Assembly: GCA_020628645.1 (NCBI GenBank)
Contig: JAHDES010000016.1
Location: forward strand, 1 to 64,000
Origin: Saprospiraceae bacterium
GTDB lineage: Bacteria; Bacteroidota; Bacteroidia; Chitinophagales; Saprospiraceae
DNA: 64,000 nt
Reading direction: 5' to 3'
Every line of letters begins with the position of its first letter. Position 1 is the first letter of the stretch. A program made the translations under genes and the position numbers. Below are positions 1-7,736 of this stretch, in pieces. The notes under the pieces are model-generated. The model ran no database searches and was not told the origin of the DNA. It saw nothing but the letters and a program-made list of their open reading frames with translations.

Positions 1-158
1 AAAGCAAATACGACAAAAACATGATCGATCAATTAATTTGTGTACCCTTTTGAATCGAGATTAAATTATTGTAGTATGAAATATGATTGACGTATTTCAT
101 TTCCAATCTTTTTATGGGCATTATTCGCCATCTATTTCAATAATAAAAAACAACAGAT

Positions 159-1064
159 ATGAATCCTAGAATAAAAAAAGTAGTATTTGCGATAATTGTT
201 ATTTTCCTTAATTCGCTAATGGTAAAAGGGCAAAATTATCTAAATGAAACTTCTAAATGGTATGTTTTAGCAGGTGATGTTTGGGATAATTTTTACATGC
301 AGTTGCGATATGATATTATAGGTGATACGCTCATAGATGGGCAATCCTATTATAAAGTGAGAGAACTTCAAGATCTACTTAGATTAGAGCCACATGGAAC
401 GGATACGTTGAGTTATGATCAAAATATTATCTCCATAAAATATTTACGAGAAGAATCAAAAAAGTTTTATAGATGGGAAGAGGCAGGAGAAAGTTTAATT
501 ATTGATTTTGATTTAGCCGTAGGAGATACCATACGAGACTATCCTGGTTTTCCAGATACTGTTTATTCAATTGACTCCATTCAGTTGCAAAACGGATATA
601 GATACGTTTACCGTACTACTCATGGAAATTCGATTTATGAAGGCATTGGATCAAATGAAGGATTTTTATATAGTCCTATGGGAACAGTAGGGGAATACTA
701 TTCTATTTTACAGTGCTATACGCAAGATGGTGTAAACTACGAAATTTATACGGGTGAGCATTATGATGTGGTGGATGTAAAAGACTGTGATAATTATAGT
801 ACAACTACAGCAACAAAAGAAACTGCTCAAGTACCTTTAACTATTTACCCCAATCCTGTAAGTGATTTTATAAAGGTAGAAAGCCCAGAGATTGGAAACC
901 TAAGCGTTGAAATTATGAATCTTTGGGGCACTCCATTAATTCGTCAAAAATTTGAAGCTCATCAAGAAATAAGATTAAATACTTCTTTTTTGACACAAGG
1001 ATTGTATATTTTGGTGGTGCATCAATCTGATAGAACCTATTCTAAAAAGTTCATAAAATTATAG
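159..1064 (+). CDS. Secreted protein with T9SS type A sorting domain, function unknown
   Basis: The 301-residue protein starts with a clear signal peptide (a KK-containing n-region, a hydrophobic stretch, and a likely cut after residue 25 in the context KGQ). The central part (about 30-220) is rich in aromatic and acidic residues and I recognise no family in it. From about residue 225 to the end it carries a T9SS C-terminal sorting domain: the motif IYPNP, a beta-rich segment, the turn TQGLYIL and the final KKFIKL. In this family the tail directs export through the outer membrane and attachment to the cell surface, and is removed by PorU. The gene stands alone in front of the 1102-2347 pair. 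The surface location is well supported; the function is unknown. Confidence 0.8.
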   Translation: MNPRIKKVVFAIIVIFLNSLMVKGQNYLNETSKWYVLAGDVWDNFYMQLRYDIIGDTLIDGQSYYKVRELQDLLRLEPHGTDTLSYDQNIISIKYLREESKKFYRWEEAGESLIIDFDLAVGDTIRDYPGFPDTVYSIDSIQLQNGYRYVYRTTHGNSIYEGIGSNEGFLYSPMGTVGEYYSILQCYTQDGVNYEIYTGEHYDVVDVKDCDNYSTTTATKETAQVPLTIYPNPVSDFIKVESPEIGNLSVEIMNLWGTPLIRQKFEAHQEIRLNTSFLTQGLYILVVHQSDRTYSKKFIKL

Positions 1065-1101
1065 CCTTATAAATGGAAAAATAAGTTCATCTTTGTAACA
1101 C

Positions 1102-1680
1102 ATGAAGCAATCCATCGTCTTGTTTTTATTCGTTTTTTTTGCTCTAAATTTTGTACGAGCGCAAGTCAAGTACGAAAAAGAATATCGTTTACCAGCGGAA
1201 CAAGTACCCCAGCTTGCGCTAGATGTTGTGAATGCCATAGATTTTGATCGTACGATTAAATGGTATAAAGAAGAAGGATTTGATAAAACATCTATTGAAG
1301 CAAAGACAAAGTTTCAGCAAAAGAAATATAGTATTGAGTTTGATAATACAGGTCAACTGGAAGACGTAGAAATAGAAATCAAGCAGCAAACATTGCCATC
1401 AAATGTCCAAAATGAAATTTCATCCTACCTGAAAGAACAGTTCCAAAAACATAAGATTTGTAAAATCCAAGTTCAATATTTGGGACAAACGACTGCCATA
1501 ATCAATGCGATTAATCAACAAGAATTTAAGCTCGCCAACATTACTACAAATTATGAACTCGTAGTGAAAGTCAAGCAAAACAATATCTATCAAGAAATGG
1601 AATTTTTATTTGATGCTAAGGGGCAATTCCTTCAACAAGCGATTATTATAGATCAAAATACAGACAATCTTGAGTATTAG
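1102..1680 (+). CDS. Exported protein, possibly PepSY-like
   Basis: A 192-residue protein with a signal peptide (residues 1-20, ending VRAQ). The rest alternates charged and hydrophobic residues in a way that suggests two small alpha/beta repeats (about 25-105 and 110-190), resembling the PepSY-like periplasmic domains common in Bacteroidota; this family guess is weak. The segment just upstream of the start contains ATCTTTG, close to the TAnnTTTG -7 box of this phylum. The next gene starts 11 bases inside this one, so the two are very probably translated from one message. Its partner looks like an outer-membrane protein, which fits a periplasmic or envelope role. Confidence 0.65.
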   Translation: MKQSIVLFLFVFFALNFVRAQVKYEKEYRLPAEQVPQLALDVVNAIDFDRTIKWYKEEGFDKTSIEAKTKFQQKKYSIEFDNTGQLEDVEIEIKQQTLPSNVQNEISSYLKEQFQKHKICKIQVQYLGQTTAIINAINQQEFKLANITTNYELVVKVKQNNIYQEMEFLFDAKGQFLQQAIIIDQNTDNLEY

Positions 1681-2347
1681 AAAATGGATCGGAATATTCT
1701 GTTGTTGGTTGTTTTTGGTGAATAACAATATAGCGCAAGAGCGTCTACAATTGGGCTTGCTACCAGTTTTGAATGTCAATAAAAAACTGAAAAAAGATTT
1801 CAAATTAAACATCAAACTAGAAAACCGACAAATCTTTTATCAAGATCAAGAGTGGAGCACTCCTTTTTATGATCGACTAGATTTTACGAATATCCTTTCT
1901 AAAAAAATTGGTTTAACGACTAAAATTGCAGGAGGTTATTTGATTCGTTTTCGAAATCAGGAAATCATTACTCGAACTATTCAACAATTTGCCTTGATTC
2001 AAAAATTTTCTACGCTCAAACTCGCTCATCGATTGGTGACTGATCAAACCTTTCAAAAAGAAAAAGCTGTAAAATATAGATTTCGATATCGCATATCTGC
2101 ACAAATTCCTTTTAACGGGCAATCCATCGACCCACAAGAATTTTATTTCAAATTCAATCATGAATATCTCTATGCTTTACAGGATGCCAATCGTGATTTA
2201 GAAATTCGTATCGTACCCGTCTTGGGGTATAAATTTAAGGATACGAATAAACTAGAAATAGCCTTTGACAATCGCTTGGGTTCTTTTATTATGGATGCTT
2301 TGGAGACGAAATCTTGGTTTACAATCGCTTGGTATATTGTTTTATAA
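1670..2347 (+). CDS. DUF2490-like outer-membrane protein
   Basis: 225 residues starting at a TTG codon that overlaps the end of the previous gene by 11 bases; no ATG lies near the signal peptide, so TTG is the best start. A signal peptide (1 to about 23, ending NIAQ) is followed by strands with alternating aromatic and polar residues, as in a small beta-barrel. The pattern of RFRYR- and FKFNHEYLY-type strands matches DUF2490 proteins, which are predicted outer-membrane barrels in Bacteroidota. The C-terminus ends in WYIVL, a plausible last strand. The function is unknown. Translational coupling with the upstream gene suggests that the two work together. Confidence 0.7.
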   Translation: MSIRKWIGIFCCWLFLVNNNIAQERLQLGLLPVLNVNKKLKKDFKLNIKLENRQIFYQDQEWSTPFYDRLDFTNILSKKIGLTTKIAGGYLIRFRNQEIITRTIQQFALIQKFSTLKLAHRLVTDQTFQKEKAVKYRFRYRISAQIPFNGQSIDPQEFYFKFNHEYLYALQDANRDLEIRIVPVLGYKFKDTNKLEIAFDNRLGSFIMDALETKSWFTIAWYIVL

Positions 2348-2493
2348 GAGACTTTATATTATAAAATTGTTAATTATTTCACAAAATCTCGTTTTTCTTT
2401 AAAAGTTCGGGCAACGAAACGTATTTTTAGGGAGTTATTAAAGTGAACATATCCAATTATGTAGGCGTAAATCCCTTTCCTGCATGAGTAAAA

Positions 2494-2511
2494 AGGCAAA
2501 AACGTTTGCCT
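2494..2511. other. Small perfect hairpin upstream of the 2541 gene
   Basis: AGGCAAA at 2494-2500 and TTTGCCT at 2505-2511 form a 7-bp stem with a 4-base loop, 29 bases before the 2541 start. There is no T-run after it, so it is not an obvious terminator. It may be a structure in the leader of the 2541 gene. Confidence 0.35.
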
Positions 2512-2540
2512 ATTCCATAAACATATTATAATCCATTGAC

Positions 2541-2816
2541 ATGAATTTACGAAAAATCAAATTGGCGTTAACCGTCGATTTATTAAACAAGTCAGGAGGA
2601 AATTCCTCTATTCAGTCCGTAAAAGAATTTATGATTGCTTTCAAAAATGAGGTAGGCAATTTTATTGGACAAACGATTATCAAACACTTGCAATTAAGTC
2701 AAGCTTTGGTACATCAAACGATTTCGATACAATACGAACATTTAACCCTTCATATCAACTTTGTAAATAATATTAGCACTTCATCACAGTATATTCAAGG
2801 ATTTAGTGTTCGATAA
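2541..2816 (+). CDS. Small cytosolic protein, function unknown
   Basis: A 91-residue protein without signal peptide or membrane segment. It has a basic N-terminus, a glycine/serine-rich turn near residue 18, then mixed helix and strand with a hydrophobic C-terminal half. I recognise no family. It is followed 40 bases later by a strong terminator hairpin (2856-2885), and a small hairpin lies in its leader. This makes an isolated transcription unit and is the main reason to accept the gene. Codon use resembles that of the neighbours. Confidence 0.55.
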   Translation: MNLRKIKLALTVDLLNKSGGNSSIQSVKEFMIAFKNEVGNFIGQTIIKHLQLSQALVHQTISIQYEHLTLHINFVNNISTSSQYIQGFSVR

Positions 2817-2855
2817 AAATTAGACTAAAAATACGAACAAATACAATATCCCTAA

Positions 2856-2885
2856 AGGCAGGCGAATTAAACGTCTGCCTTTTTT
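2856..2885 (+). terminator. Rho-independent terminator after the 2541 gene
   Basis: AGGCAGGCG (2856-2864) pairs with CGTCTGCCT (2872-2880), nine pairs including one G-T wobble, with a 7-base loop and then a T-run. It ends the 2541 transcript. Confidence 0.85.
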
Positions 2886-3249
2886 CGTTAATCTATTCTC
2901 AAAGGTCAACACCGTTTTTAATTCTTTTCAACTTTAAAAGTACTCCCCCTGTAAACACTTCCCTTAAAAAAATCTATTTAAAATTGTCACAAATTCTAAG
3001 TTAAAGGATTTATGAAATAGACTATTGGATTATTTTAATACGGATAATTAATAGATTATGATAAGCAAAAAATGAGATTCTATGGAATAGGTGTATTTTC
3101 TGTTTGTTTGGGATGAGTCAAGGAGTTTGTATTTTTCTTAGCATACAGAAATACACCTTTCTTCAAGGAGATGGTTGATAATACAAATTATTATAAGTAT
3201 ACTACCACCATCTAAAAAGGCTGCCAAAACTAAAACTACGCATACGTTC
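2886..3249 (+). promoter_or_regulatory. Long leader of the sigma-factor gene with a distal inverted repeat
   Basis: No gene is visible in this AT-rich stretch. GGTGTATTT (3090-3098) followed by TCTG can pair with CAGAAATACACC (3146-3157), giving nine continuous pairs plus a CTG/CAG extension around a roughly 45-base loop. The right arm is followed by TTTCTTC and by AAGGAG at 3165-3170. AAGGAG touches a 14-codon open frame starting at 3171 (ATG GTT GAT ...) and stands near an in-frame TTG at 3175 of the sigma frame. The structure may control expression of the sigma gene or be an old terminator; the sequence does not decide. Confidence 0.35.
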
Positions 3250-3834
3250 ATGAGAGCATTCTTGAAAAAAGATAGAAACTTAGGACTTGACGAGGCTCAA
3301 TTCACATTTTTAGTGCAACAACTTCAGAAAGGAGATGAACAATTATTTGAACAAATCTTTTGTAGATTTTTTAAAAAAAATTTATCTCTTTTAAAACACA
3401 AATATCAAGCAGAACATGAAGAGGCTTATGATTGTGTCATGTGGGCTATGTTGCGTATGCGACAAATGCTCATTGAAGATAAAGTAGCTTATGGAAATAT
3501 AGAAAATTATTTTTCTCGAATTGCGGTTACTAGATATATTAAGTTACAATCTCGAAAAAAAGAGATTTCTACAGAAAATATTCCAGAATCTATGATAGGA
3601 GAAGATACTTTCGTTGATGATGAAATGATCGAAATATTGAATAAAGCTTGGGAACAATTGGATGATAGTTGTAAAACTATTTTGAAGGCTTATTATTATG
3701 ATAAGATAGAACTTAAAAAGCTTTCAGAAATTATTAATGATTCTTCGGCTGCAAATACTCGCAAAAAGAAAGAACGATGTTTAAAAAAATTACGAACCCT
3801 CTTTTTTAAAATGTATGGAACAATTGATGGATAA
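3250..3834 (+). CDS. RNA polymerase sigma-70 family protein (ECF-like)
   Basis: 194 residues from the ATG at 3250; an in-frame TTG at 3175 would add 25 residues that look unlike the family. Region 2 is seen at about residues 15-105 (a KGDEQLFEQIF segment and the region 2 helices, ending in a basic stretch before the linker). Region 4 is at about 135-190 (LDDSCKTILKAYYYD, then a helix-turn-helix ending in the basic RKKKERCLKKLR). Such proteins direct core RNA polymerase to a few promoters. The stop codon overlaps repeat R1. Next come a membrane-anchored TPR protein and a convergent CHAT protease, an arrangement I believe recurs in Saprospiria genomes. I see no classical anti-sigma gene; the TPR protein is the candidate. 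Confidence 0.85.
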   Translation: MRAFLKKDRNLGLDEAQFTFLVQQLQKGDEQLFEQIFCRFFKKNLSLLKHKYQAEHEEAYDCVMWAMLRMRQMLIEDKVAYGNIENYFSRIAVTRYIKLQSRKKEISTENIPESMIGEDTFVDDEMIEILNKAWEQLDDSCKTILKAYYYDKIELKKLSEIINDSSAANTRKKKERCLKKLRTLFFKMYGTIDG

Positions 3835-3936
3835 TACCGATTTGAAAAAATCCTTTCGTATATAATTTATGATTTTTTCAAAACGGCATTATACGTTTAA
3901 GGTGTGATTTACAAAATCACTTAATCAATTTCGTAT
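3833..3936 (+). repeat. Palindromic repeat R1, copy 1 (104 bp, without hairpin module)
   Basis: Starts on the stop codon of the sigma gene with AATACCGATTTGAAAAAAT and ends with AATTTCGTAT. It matches the reverse complement of 63625-63747 over nearly its full length. Inside are an outer imperfect inverted repeat (AATACCGATTTGAAAAAAT against ATTTTTTCAAAACGGCATT read as reverse complement) and a tight hairpin GTGATTT-ACA-AAATCAC at 3904-3920. It ends 59 bases before the ATG of the TPR gene. Confidence 0.85.
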
Positions 3937-3995
3937 AATTAACTGTTTCAACAGATATTTAAACTTAGTAAATGCAATTGACCTTATACTTAGCG

Positions 3996-4694
3996 ATGAA
4001 TAAAAAAGATTACTTTAATAAAGAAAAAAAAGGGCAACTAACGGATGCCGAATGGGAAAATTTGGCTCAGGCACTTATTAATGCAAAATTTGATAAAGAA
4101 CGTCAAAAAGCATTAGAAGAAACCTTAGCTAAAAAAGGCATTCACCGAAAACCGCCAAAAGAAAATAGAAGAAATATTTTTAGATTGGTGGCTGTAGCTG
4201 CTAGTTTGCTTTTACTCCTAAGTGTTGGATGGTTTTGGTTTTCTAATTCTTCTACTACTGTTCAACAATTAGCAGATCAACATCTTTCTACCCCTTTTGC
4301 ACTTATAGAAGCGAATACTCGAGGCGAACAAAGTATCGAAAAACTTAGAGGAAAAGCCCTTGAAGCTTATCACCAACAAAATTACACACAAGCGATCGTT
4401 TATCTTCAGCAGATTACGACAGAACAAGCTGCAAAAGTGGATGATTTATTCCAAATGGGGCTTTGTCATATCTATAAAAATCCACCAGCCTATCAAAATG
4501 CAATCGTCTCTTTTGAACAAGCGCAGCTTTTAGATAAAAATGCCTTTCAGGATGAAATGAATTGGTATATGGCTTTATGTCATATTAAATTAGACCAAAA
4601 GAAACAAGCTAAAATCTTTCTTGAAGAAGTTATCAATAGCCCTAGTAGTAGACAACAAGAAGCAGCTAAAACACTTTTAAATCAATTTGAATAA
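3996..4694 (+). CDS. Membrane-anchored TPR protein, candidate anti-sigma partner
   Basis: Start taken at the ATG at 3996 (232 residues); the ATG at 3972 would add eight residues. The N-terminal ~60 residues are charged and without signal peptide. A single membrane helix (about residues 62-82, rich in V, A and L and ending WFWF) follows. The remaining ~150 residues hold TPR-like helical repeats (AYHQQNYTQAIVYLQQI, then FQMGLCHIYK and WYMALCHIKL). This is the topology of anti-sigma factors: a cytosolic domain that could bind the sigma factor encoded just upstream, and an external sensor-like part. The anti-sigma role is inference. The stop is seven bases from the stop of the convergent CHAT gene. 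Confidence 0.75.
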   Translation: MNKKDYFNKEKKGQLTDAEWENLAQALINAKFDKERQKALEETLAKKGIHRKPPKENRRNIFRLVAVAASLLLLLSVGWFWFSNSSTTVQQLADQHLSTPFALIEANTRGEQSIEKLRGKALEAYHQQNYTQAIVYLQQITTEQAAKVDDLFQMGLCHIYKNPPAYQNAIVSFEQAQLLDKNAFQDEMNWYMALCHIKLDQKKQAKIFLEEVINSPSSRQQEAAKTLLNQFE

Positions 4695-4701
4695 TTAAAA
4701 G

Positions 4702-7587
4702 TTACTTCTTTTTTAACATCATATAAAAAACTCCAAAGATTAATATTCCAATCCCTAAAATTGCCCACATAGATAAACTATTCTTTCCTGCAACAGATAA
4801 ACTGTCAGGATTCCCAATTAATACAAAACCTGCCCAATAAATAGGTTTTGCATACGTGGCAGATACATTTTCCAAATAATCTAATTTCGCATTTTGTAAA
4901 GCACGATCCTTAGGTAATTCCTCCTGCAAGTTTTCATAAAAAGAAGTCATTAAAGTTGCTGTAGATTGATCCGCTACATTCCACAAACTCATCACAATAC
5001 TTGGACTTCCTGCATATGAAAAAGCACGAGCCAAACTCATAGAACCTTCTCCACTTTTCCATACGCCCATTCCTGAATTGCAAGCACTTAACACCGTTAA
5101 ATCTGCATTTAATTGCATGCCATAAATTTCATTTGCTGATACATACGGATTTTCATTCAAAGCCGTTTGAGAAAATAATAAACGAGATTGGAATGGATTT
5201 AAGGTATCAATAATACCGTGTGTTGCTAAATGCAACATGTTCAATTGTGGCGCAAATTGTAAAAAATTACTTCGTGTGGCATCTTCATTGAGCCAAGTTT
5301 GACCCCCTAAAAAAGAGCCTATTGATCGCACTTCATCATCTGCAAAGGGCAACCGACCATTATTCCGTAAAGCAATTAATCCAGTAGTATAATCATTATT
5401 AACAGGATTGGAAGAAACTATTTCACTGTATTCTGTTCCAAAGCCTCCCCAATTAGCCAGATCATTATTCGTGCTACGATCACTAAAACCCGAAGAAAAA
5501 CGATAACTAATCGTTTTTTCCTTTAGTAAAAAGGGAACAGCCCGATCTGTCCATGATCCTTGATAAGCTTGTGTAAGAAAAACCTCAAAGGGTAATTGCG
5601 CTAAATCTTTATCAGGAATAATGTAAATATTTTCCACCTCAGTTTTTGAGGAGAGAGGAGTTTCTAAAAGCTGCTGATACAAATACCAAGCAGATGATAA
5701 ATAAGTAGTAGATGCTTGAGCAGATGAATCTTGAACATACGCCCAATCACTTATAGTGCGTCTAAATTGATATAATGCTTGATCAAATTGTTGATCTCTA
5801 GTGCTAGTATTTACCCAAAAAGAATCAGTAGTAATCGAAAAAGTATAGATGATTTTTTCTCCTACGAAATATTCTAACAGTAATGATTGATCTGATAAAT
5901 CAGCTTGTATTTCAGCTATTGGTTTTGTATTTCGATGCGCATATTTAGCCTGTGCGTATTGAGGATAATCCGTTTCAAAACGAACCTCTAATGCTTCTAA
6001 TGCTCGTTTTGTCTTAAAGAGACTATCTTTTAGGAGGTTCAAATTAGTGAGATCAGACTCTTCTACTAATTGTTGTTCAAATTGAATGATAGATTGTGAA
6101 TAATTATGTTCTTGTTCAAGAAGTTCTTTGGGTACTCCAGCAATATGTTTTAATTCTTTTTGATAAAGGGCTTCTGAAAAAATCATTGCTTTTGTTTGTG
6201 TAGATAAAGCAAAAGCACGCTCCAAATAAGAAGGATCTTTAGTAGTTTGAGCAAGCTGGTAGGCTAATTCAATGGCCCTTCCACTTATGGGAATATAGAA
6301 TGCCACCATTTCATATTTTGAAGCAGCTTCACCATACAAAGTTTTTATTTTTTGAAGATAAGCAACTGCCAATTCAGCTAAAAAAAGTGCATTTTCTTGG
6401 TCGATGAAGTCTTGTGAATCTTTAAAACGAGTAGAATAAACCTCACTTTTTCTTTGCAGTGCTTCTAAAATCCAAAGGCTTGTATTCGTTAAACTAGCCA
6501 ATTTGGGGTTATCTTCTGCTTTGATCGGATGAAATAAAGGAAGTAGTGCATTGAGGGTTTCATTACAAGCTTGAAGTGCTTTATCGTATTCCCTTTGTTC
6601 AAGAAATAAATCTCCTTTAAAAAGGTGAATCTTGGCATATTCAGGATGATTTTTTCCATAGCTATTTTTACCTTTTTGAAGTGCTTTGTCATAGGCATCT
6701 AAAGCTTTTGAATATTTTTTTTGAGTGAAATATACACGCCCTAGTTGGTGCAAGGCATCTGTTTTAGCATCATCTTCTTTTGATAAATCTAATGATTTTA
6801 GAGCAGCCTGTAATGCTTTTTCATTACTCATATTTGCTTCTAAGTATCCCTTTGAAAGCATGGCGTAGGCTTCGGAATTATTAGGATTTAATTCTGTAGC
6901 TTTAAGATAATAAGGAATAGATTTAGCCGCATCTATTGTACGCCAAGCATTGCCCAAATTGGAGGTGATTCTAGACATAAGTGCTTTGTCTTGTAAGCTT
7001 GTCGCGATAGTAAGTGCCTTTTCATTATACTTAATAGCGCGATAAATATCCCCTCTTTCCCAAAAAAGGGGAGCTATACTTCCATATAAACGCGTTAAAA
7101 GATCTTTGTTCTTTGCTTTTTCTAGAAGAGGAATAGCTGTCTCATAAAAGTTGATGGCTTCAGAATAATTACCTTGTTGATGATAAATATAGGCAATATT
7201 AGAGTATAGAACGGCTTTTGAATATAACGAAACAGATGAGTTGTCGGCTATAAATTCAATAGCTTCTTTATTTTTTTGAATAGTTAATTGATAATCTTCA
7301 GATTTACCGCTAGTAAAGGCATTATAAACAAGCTCTTTATGACTTTTTGACCAATTATCCCAGTCTTGTTGATCTTGAAAAAAGGAGATTGCTTTAAGGA
7401 CATACGTATTGGAACTATCAATTTGATGTTCTGTTCTAAAACTATTCGTTTTCTCCAAATAATATAAACCTAGACTATCTGGATCAATGATATTTTGAGC
7501 GATTCCTGTATTTGATCGTAAGGGTAAAATAAAGAATAGCAATAAAAAATGGAAGAGAAAGCCTTTTGAAATTCTCATACTAAGCAT
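4702..7587 (-). CDS. TPR-CHAT caspase-like protease, membrane-anchored
   Basis: 961 residues. A signal sequence (residues 1-31, ending IAQ) is followed by a long run of TPR repeats (about 95-350) and a helical linker. A CHAT domain lies at about 640-925. The caspase-type dyad is intact: His790 in LHLATHGIID and Cys836 in LSACNSGMG, checked against the codons. The family motif SLARAFSYAGSPSIVMSLW and the end NPIYWAGFVLIG-like segment KPIYWAGFVLIGNP follow. A C-terminal membrane helix (about 939-957) precedes KKK. CHAT proteins are cysteine proteases of the caspase clan, and TPR-CHAT is the architecture of the Craspase protease. The convergent sigma and TPR genes suggest regulated proteolysis, but this is unproven. 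A second start at 7578 is possible. Confidence 0.88.
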   Translation of the reverse strand: MLSMRISKGFLFHFLLLFFILPLRSNTGIAQNIIDPDSLGLYYLEKTNSFRTEHQIDSSNTYVLKAISFFQDQQDWDNWSKSHKELVYNAFTSGKSEDYQLTIQKNKEAIEFIADNSSVSLYSKAVLYSNIAYIYHQQGNYSEAINFYETAIPLLEKAKNKDLLTRLYGSIAPLFWERGDIYRAIKYNEKALTIATSLQDKALMSRITSNLGNAWRTIDAAKSIPYYLKATELNPNNSEAYAMLSKGYLEANMSNEKALQAALKSLDLSKEDDAKTDALHQLGRVYFTQKKYSKALDAYDKALQKGKNSYGKNHPEYAKIHLFKGDLFLEQREYDKALQACNETLNALLPLFHPIKAEDNPKLASLTNTSLWILEALQRKSEVYSTRFKDSQDFIDQENALFLAELAVAYLQKIKTLYGEAASKYEMVAFYIPISGRAIELAYQLAQTTKDPSYLERAFALSTQTKAMIFSEALYQKELKHIAGVPKELLEQEHNYSQSIIQFEQQLVEESDLTNLNLLKDSLFKTKRALEALEVRFETDYPQYAQAKYAHRNTKPIAEIQADLSDQSLLLEYFVGEKIIYTFSITTDSFWVNTSTRDQQFDQALYQFRRTISDWAYVQDSSAQASTTYLSSAWYLYQQLLETPLSSKTEVENIYIIPDKDLAQLPFEVFLTQAYQGSWTDRAVPFLLKEKTISYRFSSGFSDRSTNNDLANWGGFGTEYSEIVSSNPVNNDYTTGLIALRNNGRLPFADDEVRSIGSFLGGQTWLNEDATRSNFLQFAPQLNMLHLATHGIIDTLNPFQSRLLFSQTALNENPYVSANEIYGMQLNADLTVLSACNSGMGVWKSGEGSMSLARAFSYAGSPSIVMSLWNVADQSTATLMTSFYENLQEELPKDRALQNAKLDYLENVSATYAKPIYWAGFVLIGNPDSLSVAGKNSLSMWAILGIGILIFGVFYMMLKKK

Positions 7588-7693
7588 GTGATTAAGTGGA
7601 TGCTATAAAGATAGAAGGAATTATTTAAAAGGTGGTTTCTCTGTTTAAATAATCAAAAAGGAAATTGGTAAATTAAATTATGAAAAGTAAAGA

Positions 7694-7717
7694 CGCTCTA
7701 AGTTTTAACCTAGAGCG
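7694..7717 (-). terminator. Hairpin ending the 7737 gene
   Basis: CGCTCTA (7694-7700) and TAGAGCG (7711-7717) form a 7-bp stem that can extend inward (GTT/AAC). It lies 20 bases beyond the stop of the minus-strand gene. The T-run is weak, so termination is probable rather than certain. Confidence 0.55.
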
Positions 7718-7736
7718 CCATAGCGTGTTAAAATGT

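Noticed and set aside
3-53. Open frame at the left edge that could be the end of a cut gene
   Set aside because: Only 16 codons, two frames are open equally, and there is no terminator or family clue.
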